The notes below the pieces were generated by a model that was given only the letters and a program-made list of their open reading frames with translations, was not told where the DNA came from and did no database searches. Of a stretch of DNA of 64,000 nt, positions 34,061 through 41,837 are shown one piece after another. The position numbers and the translations under genes are program-made. The stretch comes from JAIQGF01 sp051006995 (lineage in GTDB: Bacteria; Acidobacteriota; Terriglobia; Terriglobales; Acidobacteriaceae): contig JBPCSQ010000029.1 of the NCBI GenBank assembly GCA_051006995.1, positions 124,001 through 188,000 of the forward strand, read 5' to 3'. Within the stretch, counting starts at the first letter, position 1; every line of letters begins with the position of its first letter.

Positions 34061-34324
34061 CTAGGCCATGCGACTGCGGTCCACGATGTCCTTGCCTACA
34101 AGCTTCTCGGCCGCTTGGTCATACGCCTGTTCCGTCGTTTCTCTCGCTATTTCGCTTGCCTTCTTACGGCCCATTTCAATGACTTCCGCCATTTTCTGGC
34201 GCGGCATCTCTTTCAGCTCTTCAGCTCGGTCGAGCAGCTCGCGGCGAGTTTCTTCTCCGGATTTCGGCGCGATCAGCAGCCCTATGCCAATCCCCAATCC
34301 CACGCCCAGCAGGAATTTCGTCAT
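34061..34324 (-). CDS. YtxH domain-containing protein, 87 aa
   Basis: Small protein with an N-terminal Gly-rich hydrophobic segment (TKFLLGVGLGIGIGLLIAPK) typical of YtxH/general-stress-like proteins. The SGEETRREL motif and a long charged amphipathic helix (ELKEMPRQKMAEVIEMG...) follow. GGAGGG lies just upstream of the ATG at 34324. It is predicted to be anchored in the inner membrane with a cytoplasmic coiled helix. The function is not established for the family. It reads in the same direction as the dcw cluster but ends before the mraZ promoter. Confidence 0.8.
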   Translation of the reverse strand: MTKFLLGVGLGIGIGLLIAPKSGEETRRELLDRAEELKEMPRQKMAEVIEMGRKKASEIARETTEQAYDQAAEKLVGKDIVDRSRMA

Positions 34325-34492
34325 AAGTCCCTCCGCTATCTTCTGTATGAACCGATGCGACGCCTGACCAAAAGTTTGCCGCCGGTCACATACAAGGCGG
34401 GGGCGCGACGATATACTCCGCAGTTCTGCCGCGAATCCCGGCACGGAGACTCCGAATCCAATGAGACGAGACTGATTCTGCTGCTCCTGTTC

Positions 34493-36601
34493 ATGAACGC
34501 TATTCTCTCCAGCACACCTTCCTTTTCGGCGGATAAGGAAAGCGCACCCAAGCAGCCGGTAGCCAAAGTCATTCCCAAAGACGTCAGCGTCCACGGTGAC
34601 CAGCGCATCGACAACTACTTCTGGCTGCGCGACAAGCCCAATCCCGACGTGGCCGCGTACCTGGAGGCCGAGAACGCCTACGCGGACGCGATGATGCGCG
34701 GCACCGAGCCGCTCCAGGCCGCGCTCTACCAGGAGATGCTCTCGCACATCAAGCAGACCGACGTGAACGTGCCCTATCGCGAGGGCGGCTACTTCTATTA
34801 CTCGCGCACCAAAGAGGGGAAACAGTACCCGATTCTGTGCCGCAAGAAGGACGCGCTGGACGCGCCCGAGCAGGTCTATCTCGACGTGAACGAACTCGCC
34901 AAGACCGAGAAGTTCATGCAGCTCGGCGCCATTCGCCCCAGCGACGACGGCAACTTGCTGGCCTACTCCACCGACAACACCGGCTTTCGCCAGTACAAGC
35001 TGCACGTGCGCGATCTGCGCACTGGCACGCTGCTGGAAGAGGTCGCGGAGAAGACCGGCTCGATTGCGTGGGCAGCCGACAATAAGACCATCTTCTACAG
35101 CGTGGAAGACGCGGCCAAACGCCACTATCGCATTTACCGGCACGTTATCGGCGCCGGCAAACCCGACGATCTAATCTACGAGGAAAAAGACGAGCGCTTC
35201 AACGTTGGCGTCCAGCGCACGCGGAGCGGCCGCTACATCGTGATGGAGATCGGCAGCCACACCACGTCCGAGGCGCGGTTCCTTGCAGCCGACAAACCCG
35301 CGGGCGAATTCCAACTCATCGCGCCGCGTCGCCAGGACCACGAATACTACGTTGATGACCATGATGACCAGTTCCTCATCCGCACCAATGACAAGGGACG
35401 CAACTTCCGCCTCGTGACCGCGCCCATCAGCGCGCCGGCTGAGAACAACTGGAAGGAGCTGGTGCCGCATCGCGCCAATGTCATGCTCAGTGACATTGAC
35501 GTATTCAAGAATTTCTATGTTCGCGTGGAACGCGAGGACGCGCTGCCCCACCTCACCATGGTGGACTTCAAATCCGGCGAGGCGCACCGCATCGCCTTCC
35601 CGGAGCCGGTGTATTCCGCGTTCCCAGGCACCAACCGCGTGTACGACACGGGTGTCTACCGTTACAGCTATCAATCCATGGTGACACCGAGTTCGATCTT
35701 TGATTACGACGTCAACAAGCGCACTTCCAAGCTGATGAAGCAGGTTGAAGTGCCGGGCTACGAATCGTCCAAGTATGTTTCCGAGCGGCTCTGGGCCACG
35801 GCGAAAGACGGCACGCGCATTCCGATCTCGATCGTCTACCGTAAGGATTTCCGGCGCGACGGCTCGCATCCGATGTTTCTCACGGGCTACGGGTCCTACG
35901 GCTACGCTATTCCGGTAACGTTCAGCTCCAACATGCTGGCGCTCCTGGACCGCGGGTTCTCATATGCGTTCGCGCACATCCGTGGCGGCGGCGACATGGG
36001 CAAGCCCTGGCACGATGCCGGGCGAATGTTCAACAAGAAGAACACCTTCACCGATTTCATTGACTGCGCCGACTTCCTGGTCGCCGGCAAGTACACCAAC
36101 TCCGACAAGCTGATCATCCAGGGCGGCAGTGCCGGCGGCCTTCTGATGGGTGCGGTCACTAACCTCCGTCCGGACCTGTTCCGCATCGTCATCTCCAAGG
36201 TCCCATTCGTGGACGTGCTCAATACCATGCTGGACGCTTCCCTGCCCTTGACCGTGGGTGAATACGAGGAGTGGGGCAATCCCAACAAGCCGGACGAGTA
36301 CCGCTACATTCGCAGCTACTCGCCGTACGACGATCTGGAGAAGAAGGCGTACCCGACCATCCTGGTGAAGACCTCGTTCAACGATAGCCAGGTCTTCTAC
36401 CACGAGCCCGCAAAGTACGTGGCGCGCCTGCGCACGCTCAAGACGGACAACAATCCACTGCTGCTGAAGACCAACATGGCGGCTGGACACGGTGGCAGCA
36501 GCGGCCGCTACGATTATCTGAAGGAAATCGCCTTCGATTACGCTTTCATCCTGTCGCAGTTGGGCATCGAAAAGCCGGCGGTGGTGCAGGCAGGAAAATA
36601 A
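34493..36601 (+). CDS. S9 family prolyl oligopeptidase, probably exported
   Basis: Serine peptidase cutting short peptides after Pro or basic residues. The N-terminal part has PKDVSVHGDQRIDNYFWLRD, the conserved opening of the seven-bladed propeller. The C-terminal alpha/beta-hydrolase domain has LTGYGSYGY, AHIRGGGDMG, nucleophile Ser in GGSAGGLLMG, Asp in FNDSQV and His in AAGHGG. The start is uncertain. The ATG at 34493 gives a stub MNAILSSTPSFSA, while upstream codons ETRLILLLLF in the same frame would complete a good signal peptide but lack an ATG. An ATG at 34461 is out of frame by one base. Confidence 0.9.
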   Translation: MNAILSSTPSFSADKESAPKQPVAKVIPKDVSVHGDQRIDNYFWLRDKPNPDVAAYLEAENAYADAMMRGTEPLQAALYQEMLSHIKQTDVNVPYREGGYFYYSRTKEGKQYPILCRKKDALDAPEQVYLDVNELAKTEKFMQLGAIRPSDDGNLLAYSTDNTGFRQYKLHVRDLRTGTLLEEVAEKTGSIAWAADNKTIFYSVEDAAKRHYRIYRHVIGAGKPDDLIYEEKDERFNVGVQRTRSGRYIVMEIGSHTTSEARFLAADKPAGEFQLIAPRRQDHEYYVDDHDDQFLIRTNDKGRNFRLVTAPISAPAENNWKELVPHRANVMLSDIDVFKNFYVRVEREDALPHLTMVDFKSGEAHRIAFPEPVYSAFPGTNRVYDTGVYRYSYQSMVTPSSIFDYDVNKRTSKLMKQVEVPGYESSKYVSERLWATAKDGTRIPISIVYRKDFRRDGSHPMFLTGYGSYGYAIPVTFSSNMLALLDRGFSYAFAHIRGGGDMGKPWHDAGRMFNKKNTFTDFIDCADFLVAGKYTNSDKLIIQGGSAGGLLMGAVTNLRPDLFRIVISKVPFVDVLNTMLDASLPLTVGEYEEWGNPNKPDEYRYIRSYSPYDDLEKKAYPTILVKTSFNDSQVFYHEPAKYVARLRTLKTDNNPLLLKTNMAAGHGGSSGRYDYLKEIAFDYAFILSQLGIEKPAVVQAGK

Positions 36602-36606
36602 AGTGT

Positions 36607-36630
36607 GGCACACGCGCCCTCGCGTGTGCC
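36607..36630. terminator. Perfect 10-bp palindromic hairpin in a convergent gap
   Basis: GGCACACGCG (36607-36616), loop CCCT, CGCGTGTGCC (36621-36630), starting 5 bp after the oligopeptidase stop. No T-run follows on either strand, so it is hairpin-like but not a classic Rho-independent terminator. Related to palindromes at 5176 and 40678. Confidence 0.6.
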
Positions 36631-36671
36631 GCGCGGATTTCGCGAATCTTCACGGATGTTGTGAATGTTTC

Positions 36672-36727
36672 TTCATCCGCGTTCATCCGCGACTTTTTTG
36701 TTCTTACTTCTTAGGTCCTAGTTCTTA
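36672..36727. repeat. Decamer and heptamer arrays at the 3' end of the M28 gene
   Basis: TTCATCCGCG occurs twice in tandem (36672-36691). GTTCTTA, CTTCTTA, GGTCCTA, GTTCTTA then follow (36700-36727). The last unit contains the stop codon of the leftward peptidase gene (36725-36727). Confidence 0.75.
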
Positions 36728-39097
36728 CTTCTCCAGCACCGCCGCGGCTTCCTCAATTACCTTGGCCTCGTTCTGCAGCACCTGCCCGACGCGCGCAATC
36801 TGCGCCTCGGCCTGGCTCCACTGCTTTTGCTCGATGGCCTCGCGCACTCCAGGAATGGTTTTCACCCCATATCCGGTGTAGAAACCCGGAGCGTAGATCT
36901 GGTGCTGGAACCAGGGCCGCTGCGGCAAGCCGTCGGGCAGCGTCATGGCGCGCTCGCTCTGCATGATGCTGCGATTCACCGCCGCCACATTCGCCGGCTT
37001 GTCCAGACCCGCTTGCTGCGCCCGATCCAGGGCCGAGCGGTAGTGCTGCGACGCCCGCGTCAGCGCCGTCAGGCCGTTCTGCATTGGCCCGAAGTTCAGA
37101 GAGGGCGGCACCGCTTCCTTCGCCGGCGGAACGTACGGAAGCTTCGGATCGGCGGTCGCCGTGTACGCTCCTTCGTCTATTTCGCGGTTACGTTCGACAA
37201 TTGCGTCGCGCTTGTCTTTCGCCAGTTTTTCGAGCTGCTCGAGGTAGCGCCGGATGGTATCGGTAAAGTTGCCGAAGCTGAACGGCAGCACATCGGCATC
37301 GGCCAGACGCATCACCAGCGTGCCGCCGGTCTGCGCCAAGGCGCGGCCATAAAGCAAATCCGCGTCGTCGAAGTGTGTGTACCAGTAGAAGTCGTCGTAA
37401 ATCGAGTGATAAATTCCGCCGCCGCCCTCTCCGCCGTAGCCGATATTCAGCGACGCGATACCGAGGTGGTCGAGGAACACGGTGTAATCGGAGCCCGAAC
37501 CGAGCGCGTCCAGGTGCAGCGAGGGATCTTTGCGGAGCTGCTCGGGATTCCGCTCTTCCCGGTCCTCGTCGTCACGCATGCCCCCGCGGCGTTCATCCTC
37601 ACGCGCCTGCCGGATGCGCTGCAATTGCGCTCGCTTCCACACTGAAATCTTCTTTTCCGGGTCGGTGATGTCGCGCGCGACGTCGTTCACCAATTCTTCC
37701 AGCGTATGCGACCCGATCAGCCCCAGGTAGCCGCGGCTGTTGGAATCGGAATTGATGTAGGCGACCGCGTGCTGCCGCAACTCGTCGGCATGCGCCTCCG
37801 CCCATTCGGTCGAGCCCAGCAAGCCCGGCTCCTCGCCGTCCCACGACGCATAAATGATGGTGCGCTTCGGCTTCCAGCCCTGCTTCAGCAGCTCGGAATA
37901 GGCGCGCAGCTCTTCCATCAGCGCCACTTCGCCGGAAACCGGATCGTCCGCGCCGTTCACCCATGCGTCGTAATGATTGCCGCGCACAATCCACTCGTCG
38001 GGATAGCTGCTGCCTGCGATTTTGACGATGACATCGTTCACCGGCTTGATGTCCCAGTTCGATTTCACCACCAGGTGCACCTTCGCTGGGCCGGGCCCGA
38101 CGTGATAGGTGAAGCCGAGCGCTCCACGCCAGCTTTCCGGCGCTACCGGCCCGCCCAGGTTCTGTAGCAGCGGCGTCGCGTCGGCATACGAGATCGGCAG
38201 CACCGGAATTTTGGTCAGCGTCTTCACTTCCCCGATCGCCAGGCGCTTGGCATCCTTGGTCGCTCCAATTCCCGGCGTCAGCGGATCGCCCGGATACGTC
38301 GGCATATCCATCACGCTGCCGCGCTGCACGCCGTTCGGATTGCGCCACGCGCCCTTGGGGAAGACGTCCCCCTGAAAGTAGCCGTCATCGCGCGGATCGG
38401 AATAGATGATGCAGCCCACCGCCCCATGCTCGGCCGCCACCTTCGGCTTGATGCCGCGCCACGATTTGCCGTAGCGCGCGATCACAATTGCGCCCTTCAC
38501 CGATATGCCCATTCGCTCCAGGCGCTCATAGTCGTCGGGGATGCCGTAGTTCACGTACACCAGAGAGGCGGTTACGTCGCCGTCAATCGAGTACGCGTTG
38601 TAAGTCGGCAACTGCTCCGGCTGCTGGTTCGACGTTGGATCCACCACAACCGCCGGTTCTTGCAGCGTGGCCGTGAATTTCACCGGCTCCAGCAGCTCGA
38701 CCAGCCGCTGCTTCGGCGTGGGGAACAGCACGTTGAAGGTTTCGATGTGCGCGTCCAGTCCCCACGATTGGAACGTGCTCAGCAGCCATTGTTCGTTCTG
38801 CAGATCGTAAGGCGAGCCCACGTGGTGCGGGCGCGCAGAAAGGCGTTGCATGGCGGCCTTCATGTTCTCGGGCTTCGGAATGGCGCGAAACTTTTCCTCC
38901 CATTGGCGCTCGGCGCGCGCATTGGCTTCAGCATAGCCGCGCATCGTACGGTCGGGAGCGGTCCTGCCGGCCAGCTCGCCCGGCACTGGCGCCTGCGGCT
39001 TTTCCGCTGGGACCTGCGCCGGCTGCGGCGCCTGCGACTGCCCCGCCGTTGCCATCACTAGAATTGCCGCTGCTACCCCAATCGCGATCCGCCGCAT
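36725..39097 (-). CDS. M28-family peptidase, glutamate carboxypeptidase II-like
   Basis: Exported zinc exopeptidase. A signal peptide (MRRIAIGVAAAILVMATAGQ) precedes a PA domain insert (about 150-330, with VNYGIPDDYERL, ARYGKSWRGIK and HGAVGCIIYSDPRDDG), as in GCPII/PSMA. The co-catalytic zinc site is visible: His and Asp in GNHYDAWVNGADDPVSG, catalytic Glu and its neighbour in SWDGEEPGLLGS, Asp in INSDSNSRG and His in YHSIYDDFYW. The last 200 residues match a transferrin-receptor-like dimerisation domain. Length 790 aa is normal. It probably scavenges peptides in the periplasm. The stop is inside a heptamer array. Confidence 0.93.
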   Translation of the reverse strand: MRRIAIGVAAAILVMATAGQSQAPQPAQVPAEKPQAPVPGELAGRTAPDRTMRGYAEANARAERQWEEKFRAIPKPENMKAAMQRLSARPHHVGSPYDLQNEQWLLSTFQSWGLDAHIETFNVLFPTPKQRLVELLEPVKFTATLQEPAVVVDPTSNQQPEQLPTYNAYSIDGDVTASLVYVNYGIPDDYERLERMGISVKGAIVIARYGKSWRGIKPKVAAEHGAVGCIIYSDPRDDGYFQGDVFPKGAWRNPNGVQRGSVMDMPTYPGDPLTPGIGATKDAKRLAIGEVKTLTKIPVLPISYADATPLLQNLGGPVAPESWRGALGFTYHVGPGPAKVHLVVKSNWDIKPVNDVIVKIAGSSYPDEWIVRGNHYDAWVNGADDPVSGEVALMEELRAYSELLKQGWKPKRTIIYASWDGEEPGLLGSTEWAEAHADELRQHAVAYINSDSNSRGYLGLIGSHTLEELVNDVARDITDPEKKISVWKRAQLQRIRQAREDERRGGMRDDEDREERNPEQLRKDPSLHLDALGSGSDYTVFLDHLGIASLNIGYGGEGGGGIYHSIYDDFYWYTHFDDADLLYGRALAQTGGTLVMRLADADVLPFSFGNFTDTIRRYLEQLEKLAKDKRDAIVERNREIDEGAYTATADPKLPYVPPAKEAVPPSLNFGPMQNGLTALTRASQHYRSALDRAQQAGLDKPANVAAVNRSIMQSERAMTLPDGLPQRPWFQHQIYAPGFYTGYGVKTIPGVREAIEQKQWSQAEAQIARVGQVLQNEAKVIEEAAAVLEK

Positions 39098-39161
39098 GAA
39101 TCCTCCAATTTATCGTCCAGCGATGTATCAACCCGCCAAGAATTGCGAATTATAAATGGTT

Positions 39162-39218
39162 AATCGGTCTGTCAGTCCATCGGTCAGCAGTAGCAGACCG
39201 ACGGACTGATCGACAGAG
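39162..39218. repeat. Inverted pair of octamer arrays upstream of the ATP-grasp gene
   Basis: Left: AATCGGTC, TGTCAGTC, CATCGGTC (39162-39185). Right: AGACCGAC, GGACTGAT, CGACAGAG (39195-39218), the degenerate inverse. The spacer is 9 bp. It lies between the divergently read M28 and ATP-grasp genes, so here it is in a promoter region. Confidence 0.75.
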
Positions 39219-39256
39219 AGACCTTGCGCACATCCCCAGTACAATGGATCTATCGC

Positions 39257-40516
39257 ATGAAACGCCTCCTCCTCCTCTCCACCACCACCGGCTACCAGGC
39301 GCAGCAATTCCGCGCTGCCGCCGAACTCATGGGCGTGCCTCTCGTGCTGGCCTCGGATTCCTGCCATGCCATGGACGACCCCTGGGGAGACGGCGCCATT
39401 TCCGTGCGCTTCCAGAAGCCACAGGAGTCGGCGGCGAAGATTTGCGAACTGGCGCACCACCAGCCCATCCACGGTGTGGCCGCGATCGGCGACGCGCCCA
39501 CGCGTACGGCCGCGCTGGTGGCTCGCGGCCTTCGGCTTCGCTTCCACCCGCCAGAGGCGGTGGACGCCGCCCGCAATAAGTTCCTGGCGCGTGAGCGCTT
39601 CAAGCAGGCAGGCATGCGCGTGCCGTGGTACGCGCGCTTCAAGGCTGCTTCCGATCCCGCCGCCGCGGCCAAGGCGGTGCCGTATCCGTGCGTGCTCAAG
39701 CCGCTGGGTCTCTCGGCCAGCCGCGGCGTTATCCGTGCCGACGATCGCGAGCAGTTCGCCGCTGCCTTCCGCCGCGTCCACGAACTGCTCCAGCAAAAAG
39801 ATGTGAAGATCATGCGCGACGAGAGCGCCGGATGGATCCAGGTGGAGAGCTTCATCGCCGGCCGCGAGTTCGCGCTCGAGGGGCTGGTCACCAATGGTGT
39901 CTTGCAGACGCTCGCCATCTTCGACAAGCCCGACCCGCTCGACGGCCCGTTCTTTGAAGAGACGATTTACGTCACGCCGTCGCGCCTGAGCGACGTTGAG
40001 CAGCGCGCGCTGCGCCAGTGCGCGCAGCAGGCGATCACCGCGCTCGGCCTTGCCGACGGACCCGTGCACGCCGAACTGCGCCTCAACGCCGAGGGTCCGT
40101 GGATGCTCGAGGTGGCCGCACGGCCCATCGGCGGCCTGTGCGCCGGCGCACTGCGCTTCGCCCGCAACGGCGACAACCTCTCGCTGGAAGAACTGGTGCT
40201 CCGCCACGCGCTCGGCGAATCGGTGGAGGGAGTGGTCCGCGAGCCCGCCGCCTCGGGCGTGATGATGGTTCCCATCCCGCAGGCGGGCTTCTATGAAGGC
40301 GTGGAAAATGTCGAGGTCGCGTCGCAAGTGCCGGGCATCGAGCGGGTGGAAATCACCGCCAAGCTGCGCCAAAAGCTTGTGCCGCTGCCCGAGGGCGCCA
40401 GCTACCTGGGATTTATTTTTGCGCGCGCCGACGCGCCGTCGGCGGTGGAAGAAGCGCTGCGGGAGGCGCACCGCAGGCTGCGGTTCGTCATCTCGCCGGA
40501 CCTTCCGGTGTTATAG
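39257..40516 (+). CDS. ATP-grasp domain ligase
   Basis: Carboxylate-amine/thiol ligase fold of the ATP-grasp family. An N-terminal Rossmann-like region (LLLLSTTTGYQAQQF ... VLASDS) is followed by the ATP-grasp central domain: YPCVLKPLGLSASRGVIRA (glycine-rich lid), VESFIAGREFALEGL, and the metal-binding HAELRLNAEGPWMLEVAARPIGG. A C-terminal domain (SYLGFIFARA) resembles the end of biotin carboxylase-like ligases and L-amino acid ligases. The ATG at 39257 (MKRLLLLS) is chosen over an in-frame upstream start because the fold begins here. Substrates cannot be inferred; there are no biosynthetic neighbours. Confidence 0.86.
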   Translation: MKRLLLLSTTTGYQAQQFRAAAELMGVPLVLASDSCHAMDDPWGDGAISVRFQKPQESAAKICELAHHQPIHGVAAIGDAPTRTAALVARGLRLRFHPPEAVDAARNKFLARERFKQAGMRVPWYARFKAASDPAAAAKAVPYPCVLKPLGLSASRGVIRADDREQFAAAFRRVHELLQQKDVKIMRDESAGWIQVESFIAGREFALEGLVTNGVLQTLAIFDKPDPLDGPFFEETIYVTPSRLSDVEQRALRQCAQQAITALGLADGPVHAELRLNAEGPWMLEVAARPIGGLCAGALRFARNGDNLSLEELVLRHALGESVEGVVREPAASGVMMVPIPQAGFYEGVENVEVASQVPGIERVEITAKLRQKLVPLPEGASYLGFIFARADAPSAVEEALREAHRRLRFVISPDLPVL

Positions 40517-40524
40517 GCCGGGAA

Positions 40525-40540
40525 TGTTCCACGTGGAACA
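40525..40540. promoter_or_regulatory. parS-like centromere site (ParB binding)
   Basis: TGTTCCACGTGGAACA is a perfect 16-bp palindrome 8 bp after the ATP-grasp stop. It matches the ParB/Spo0J parS consensus (TGTTTCACGTGAAACA) except for one symmetric base pair; the C/G variant is, as I recall, the form used by Myxococcus. It lies in a convergent gap. No parAB genes are in the window. Confidence 0.72.
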
Positions 40541-40677
40541 GATGTGAATAAGTGCCACTTTCTGTGGAAATGTGACTCGTCCCAAGGAAATCGTCAGAGA
40601 CGCTTCCCAACTTGGAAAAAGTCCAAAAGCAAACGCGCCCGCAGTCGAGCGCGCTCACAGCATTACGTCGGAAAGAT

Positions 40678-40696
40678 GCACACGCCAAGCGTGTGC
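40678..40696. terminator. GCACACGC palindromic hairpin in a convergent gap
   Basis: GCACACGC (40678-40685), loop CAA, GCGTGTGC (40689-40696), 9 bp before the yggX stop. No T-run is present. It shares its core with the hairpin at 36607. Confidence 0.5.
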
Positions 40697-40704
40697 CCCG
40701 CGTT

Positions 40705-41040
40705 CTATCCCTTGCTGCGTTGGGGGACGTAGCCCGGCGGGAAGGCCGCGCCTTCGCCGAAGAAGTAGTCCTCCATGTGCTTCATGATGATTTCCTGGTC
40801 GTTGCGATTGGCGGGATTGAGGCGGTATTCGTTGAGCACCATCTTGCAGTACTCGCCCCAGAGTTTCCACGCCTCGGCGGAGACGTTCTCATAGATCCGC
40901 TGGCCGAGCGGGCTGTCGAACGGGGGCTCGTCCAGACCCGGCATCTCGCGCTGGAACTTCACGCAAAACACCTTCCGGCCGTTGGGATCGTCTGCCTGCT
41001 GTTGCGGCGGCCCGCCGCTGAATGGATTCCCACAGCTCAT
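40705..41040 (-). CDS. Fe(2+)-trafficking/oxidative-damage protein, YggX-like
   Basis: Small protein of the YggX family, implicated in iron handling and protection of Fe-S clusters. Diagnostic segments are VFCVKFQREMPGLDEPPF (with the conserved Cys), GQRIYENVSAEAWKLW, MVLNEYRLNPAN and MEDYFFGEG. The body is normal, but about 22 residues precede the usual start (MSCGNPFSGGPPQQQADDPNG), including an extra Cys. The ATG at 41040 has AAGGAG 7 nt upstream, so this extension is probably translated. Monocistronic and convergent with the ATP-grasp gene. Confidence 0.88.
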   Translation of the reverse strand: MSCGNPFSGGPPQQQADDPNGRKVFCVKFQREMPGLDEPPFDSPLGQRIYENVSAEAWKLWGEYCKMVLNEYRLNPANRNDQEIIMKHMEDYFFGEGAAFPPGYVPQRSKG

Positions 41041-41295
41041 GTGCGCTCCTTGTGTAATTAGATGATTCTAGCGCATGCGGCGGGACTGTGCTCTACGCTC
41101 GCGGGGCGCTTCGATGCGGTCGGCGAGGGCGCGGAATTGAGGGTCGCAATGGGTCAGATTGCCCGCTTGGATTGGCACTCGGATTGTGCGACAGTAAGGT
41201 GCACTCCAGCGCCCGATCTAACGCCATTGAACTTGCGTGGCGGTCGCTGTTGATCGCCGGGGCGCTCGTATATCTTCCGCCACATGGAGGTGCAT

Positions 41296-41805
41296 ATGGC
41301 AGGCGCCAAGGCTGAAGTAGCCGTTCCTGCAGGGGTGCGTGAGCTACTTCGTCATACGCTCGCTACCCTGGCTTACCGCAGCGGCAAGACGCTTCGGGGC
41401 GCACCGCAAGGGTTTGCGGAGTTTCAGGCGTGCGCGAGCACGCGTGAACCGGGAGAGATTCTCGCTCACCTCGCCGATTTGTTCGACTGGGCGTTGTCGG
41501 CAGCCCGCACCGGCAACCCGGAATGGAACGACTCCGCACCCCTGGCGTGGGACAAGGGAGTGGAGCGATTCTTCACCGCGCTGGGGCGGTTCGAGAGTTA
41601 CCTGGTCTCCGGCGCTCGGCTGTATGTTCCGCCCGAACGACTCTTCCAGGGCCCGATTGCGGACGCGCTGACGCACGTGGGGCAGATTGCGATGCTGCGC
41701 CGCATGGCGGGTGCGCCAGTACGCGGCGAAAATTATTTTGTGGCCGACATTGTGAGCGGCCGCGTGGGTCCCCACCAATCAGCTCCCCGGCGGGAGTTCG
41801 ACTGA
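41296..41805 (+). CDS. DinB-like superfamily protein
   Basis: Four-helix-bundle protein of the DinB/YfiT type. Helices are visible at VRELLRHTLATLAYRSG, EILAHLADLFDWALSAAR, GVERFFTALGRFESYL and IADALTHVGQIAMLRRMAG. His at positions equivalent to the metal-binding triad occur in AHLAD and THVGQ; the first-helix His of the triad is not clearly placed. The ATG at 41296 has GGAGGTG upstream; an in-frame ATG four codons earlier overlaps that site. Such proteins act as thiol-dependent transferases or metal proteins. The role here is unknown. The gene faces the TPR regulator gene convergently with only 32 bp between stops. Confidence 0.78.
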   Translation: MAGAKAEVAVPAGVRELLRHTLATLAYRSGKTLRGAPQGFAEFQACASTREPGEILAHLADLFDWALSAARTGNPEWNDSAPLAWDKGVERFFTALGRFESYLVSGARLYVPPERLFQGPIADALTHVGQIAMLRRMAGAPVRGENYFVADIVSGRVGPHQSAPRREFD

Positions 41806-41837
41806 TCGGCAAAGGGAAAGGCGCTGAACGCTCGCGC

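Noticed and set aside
34325..35143. Long minus-strand extension upstream of the YtxH protein
   Set aside because: It lies antisense to the S9 peptidase. The real YtxH start has GGAGGG at 34324 and the family is about 90 aa.
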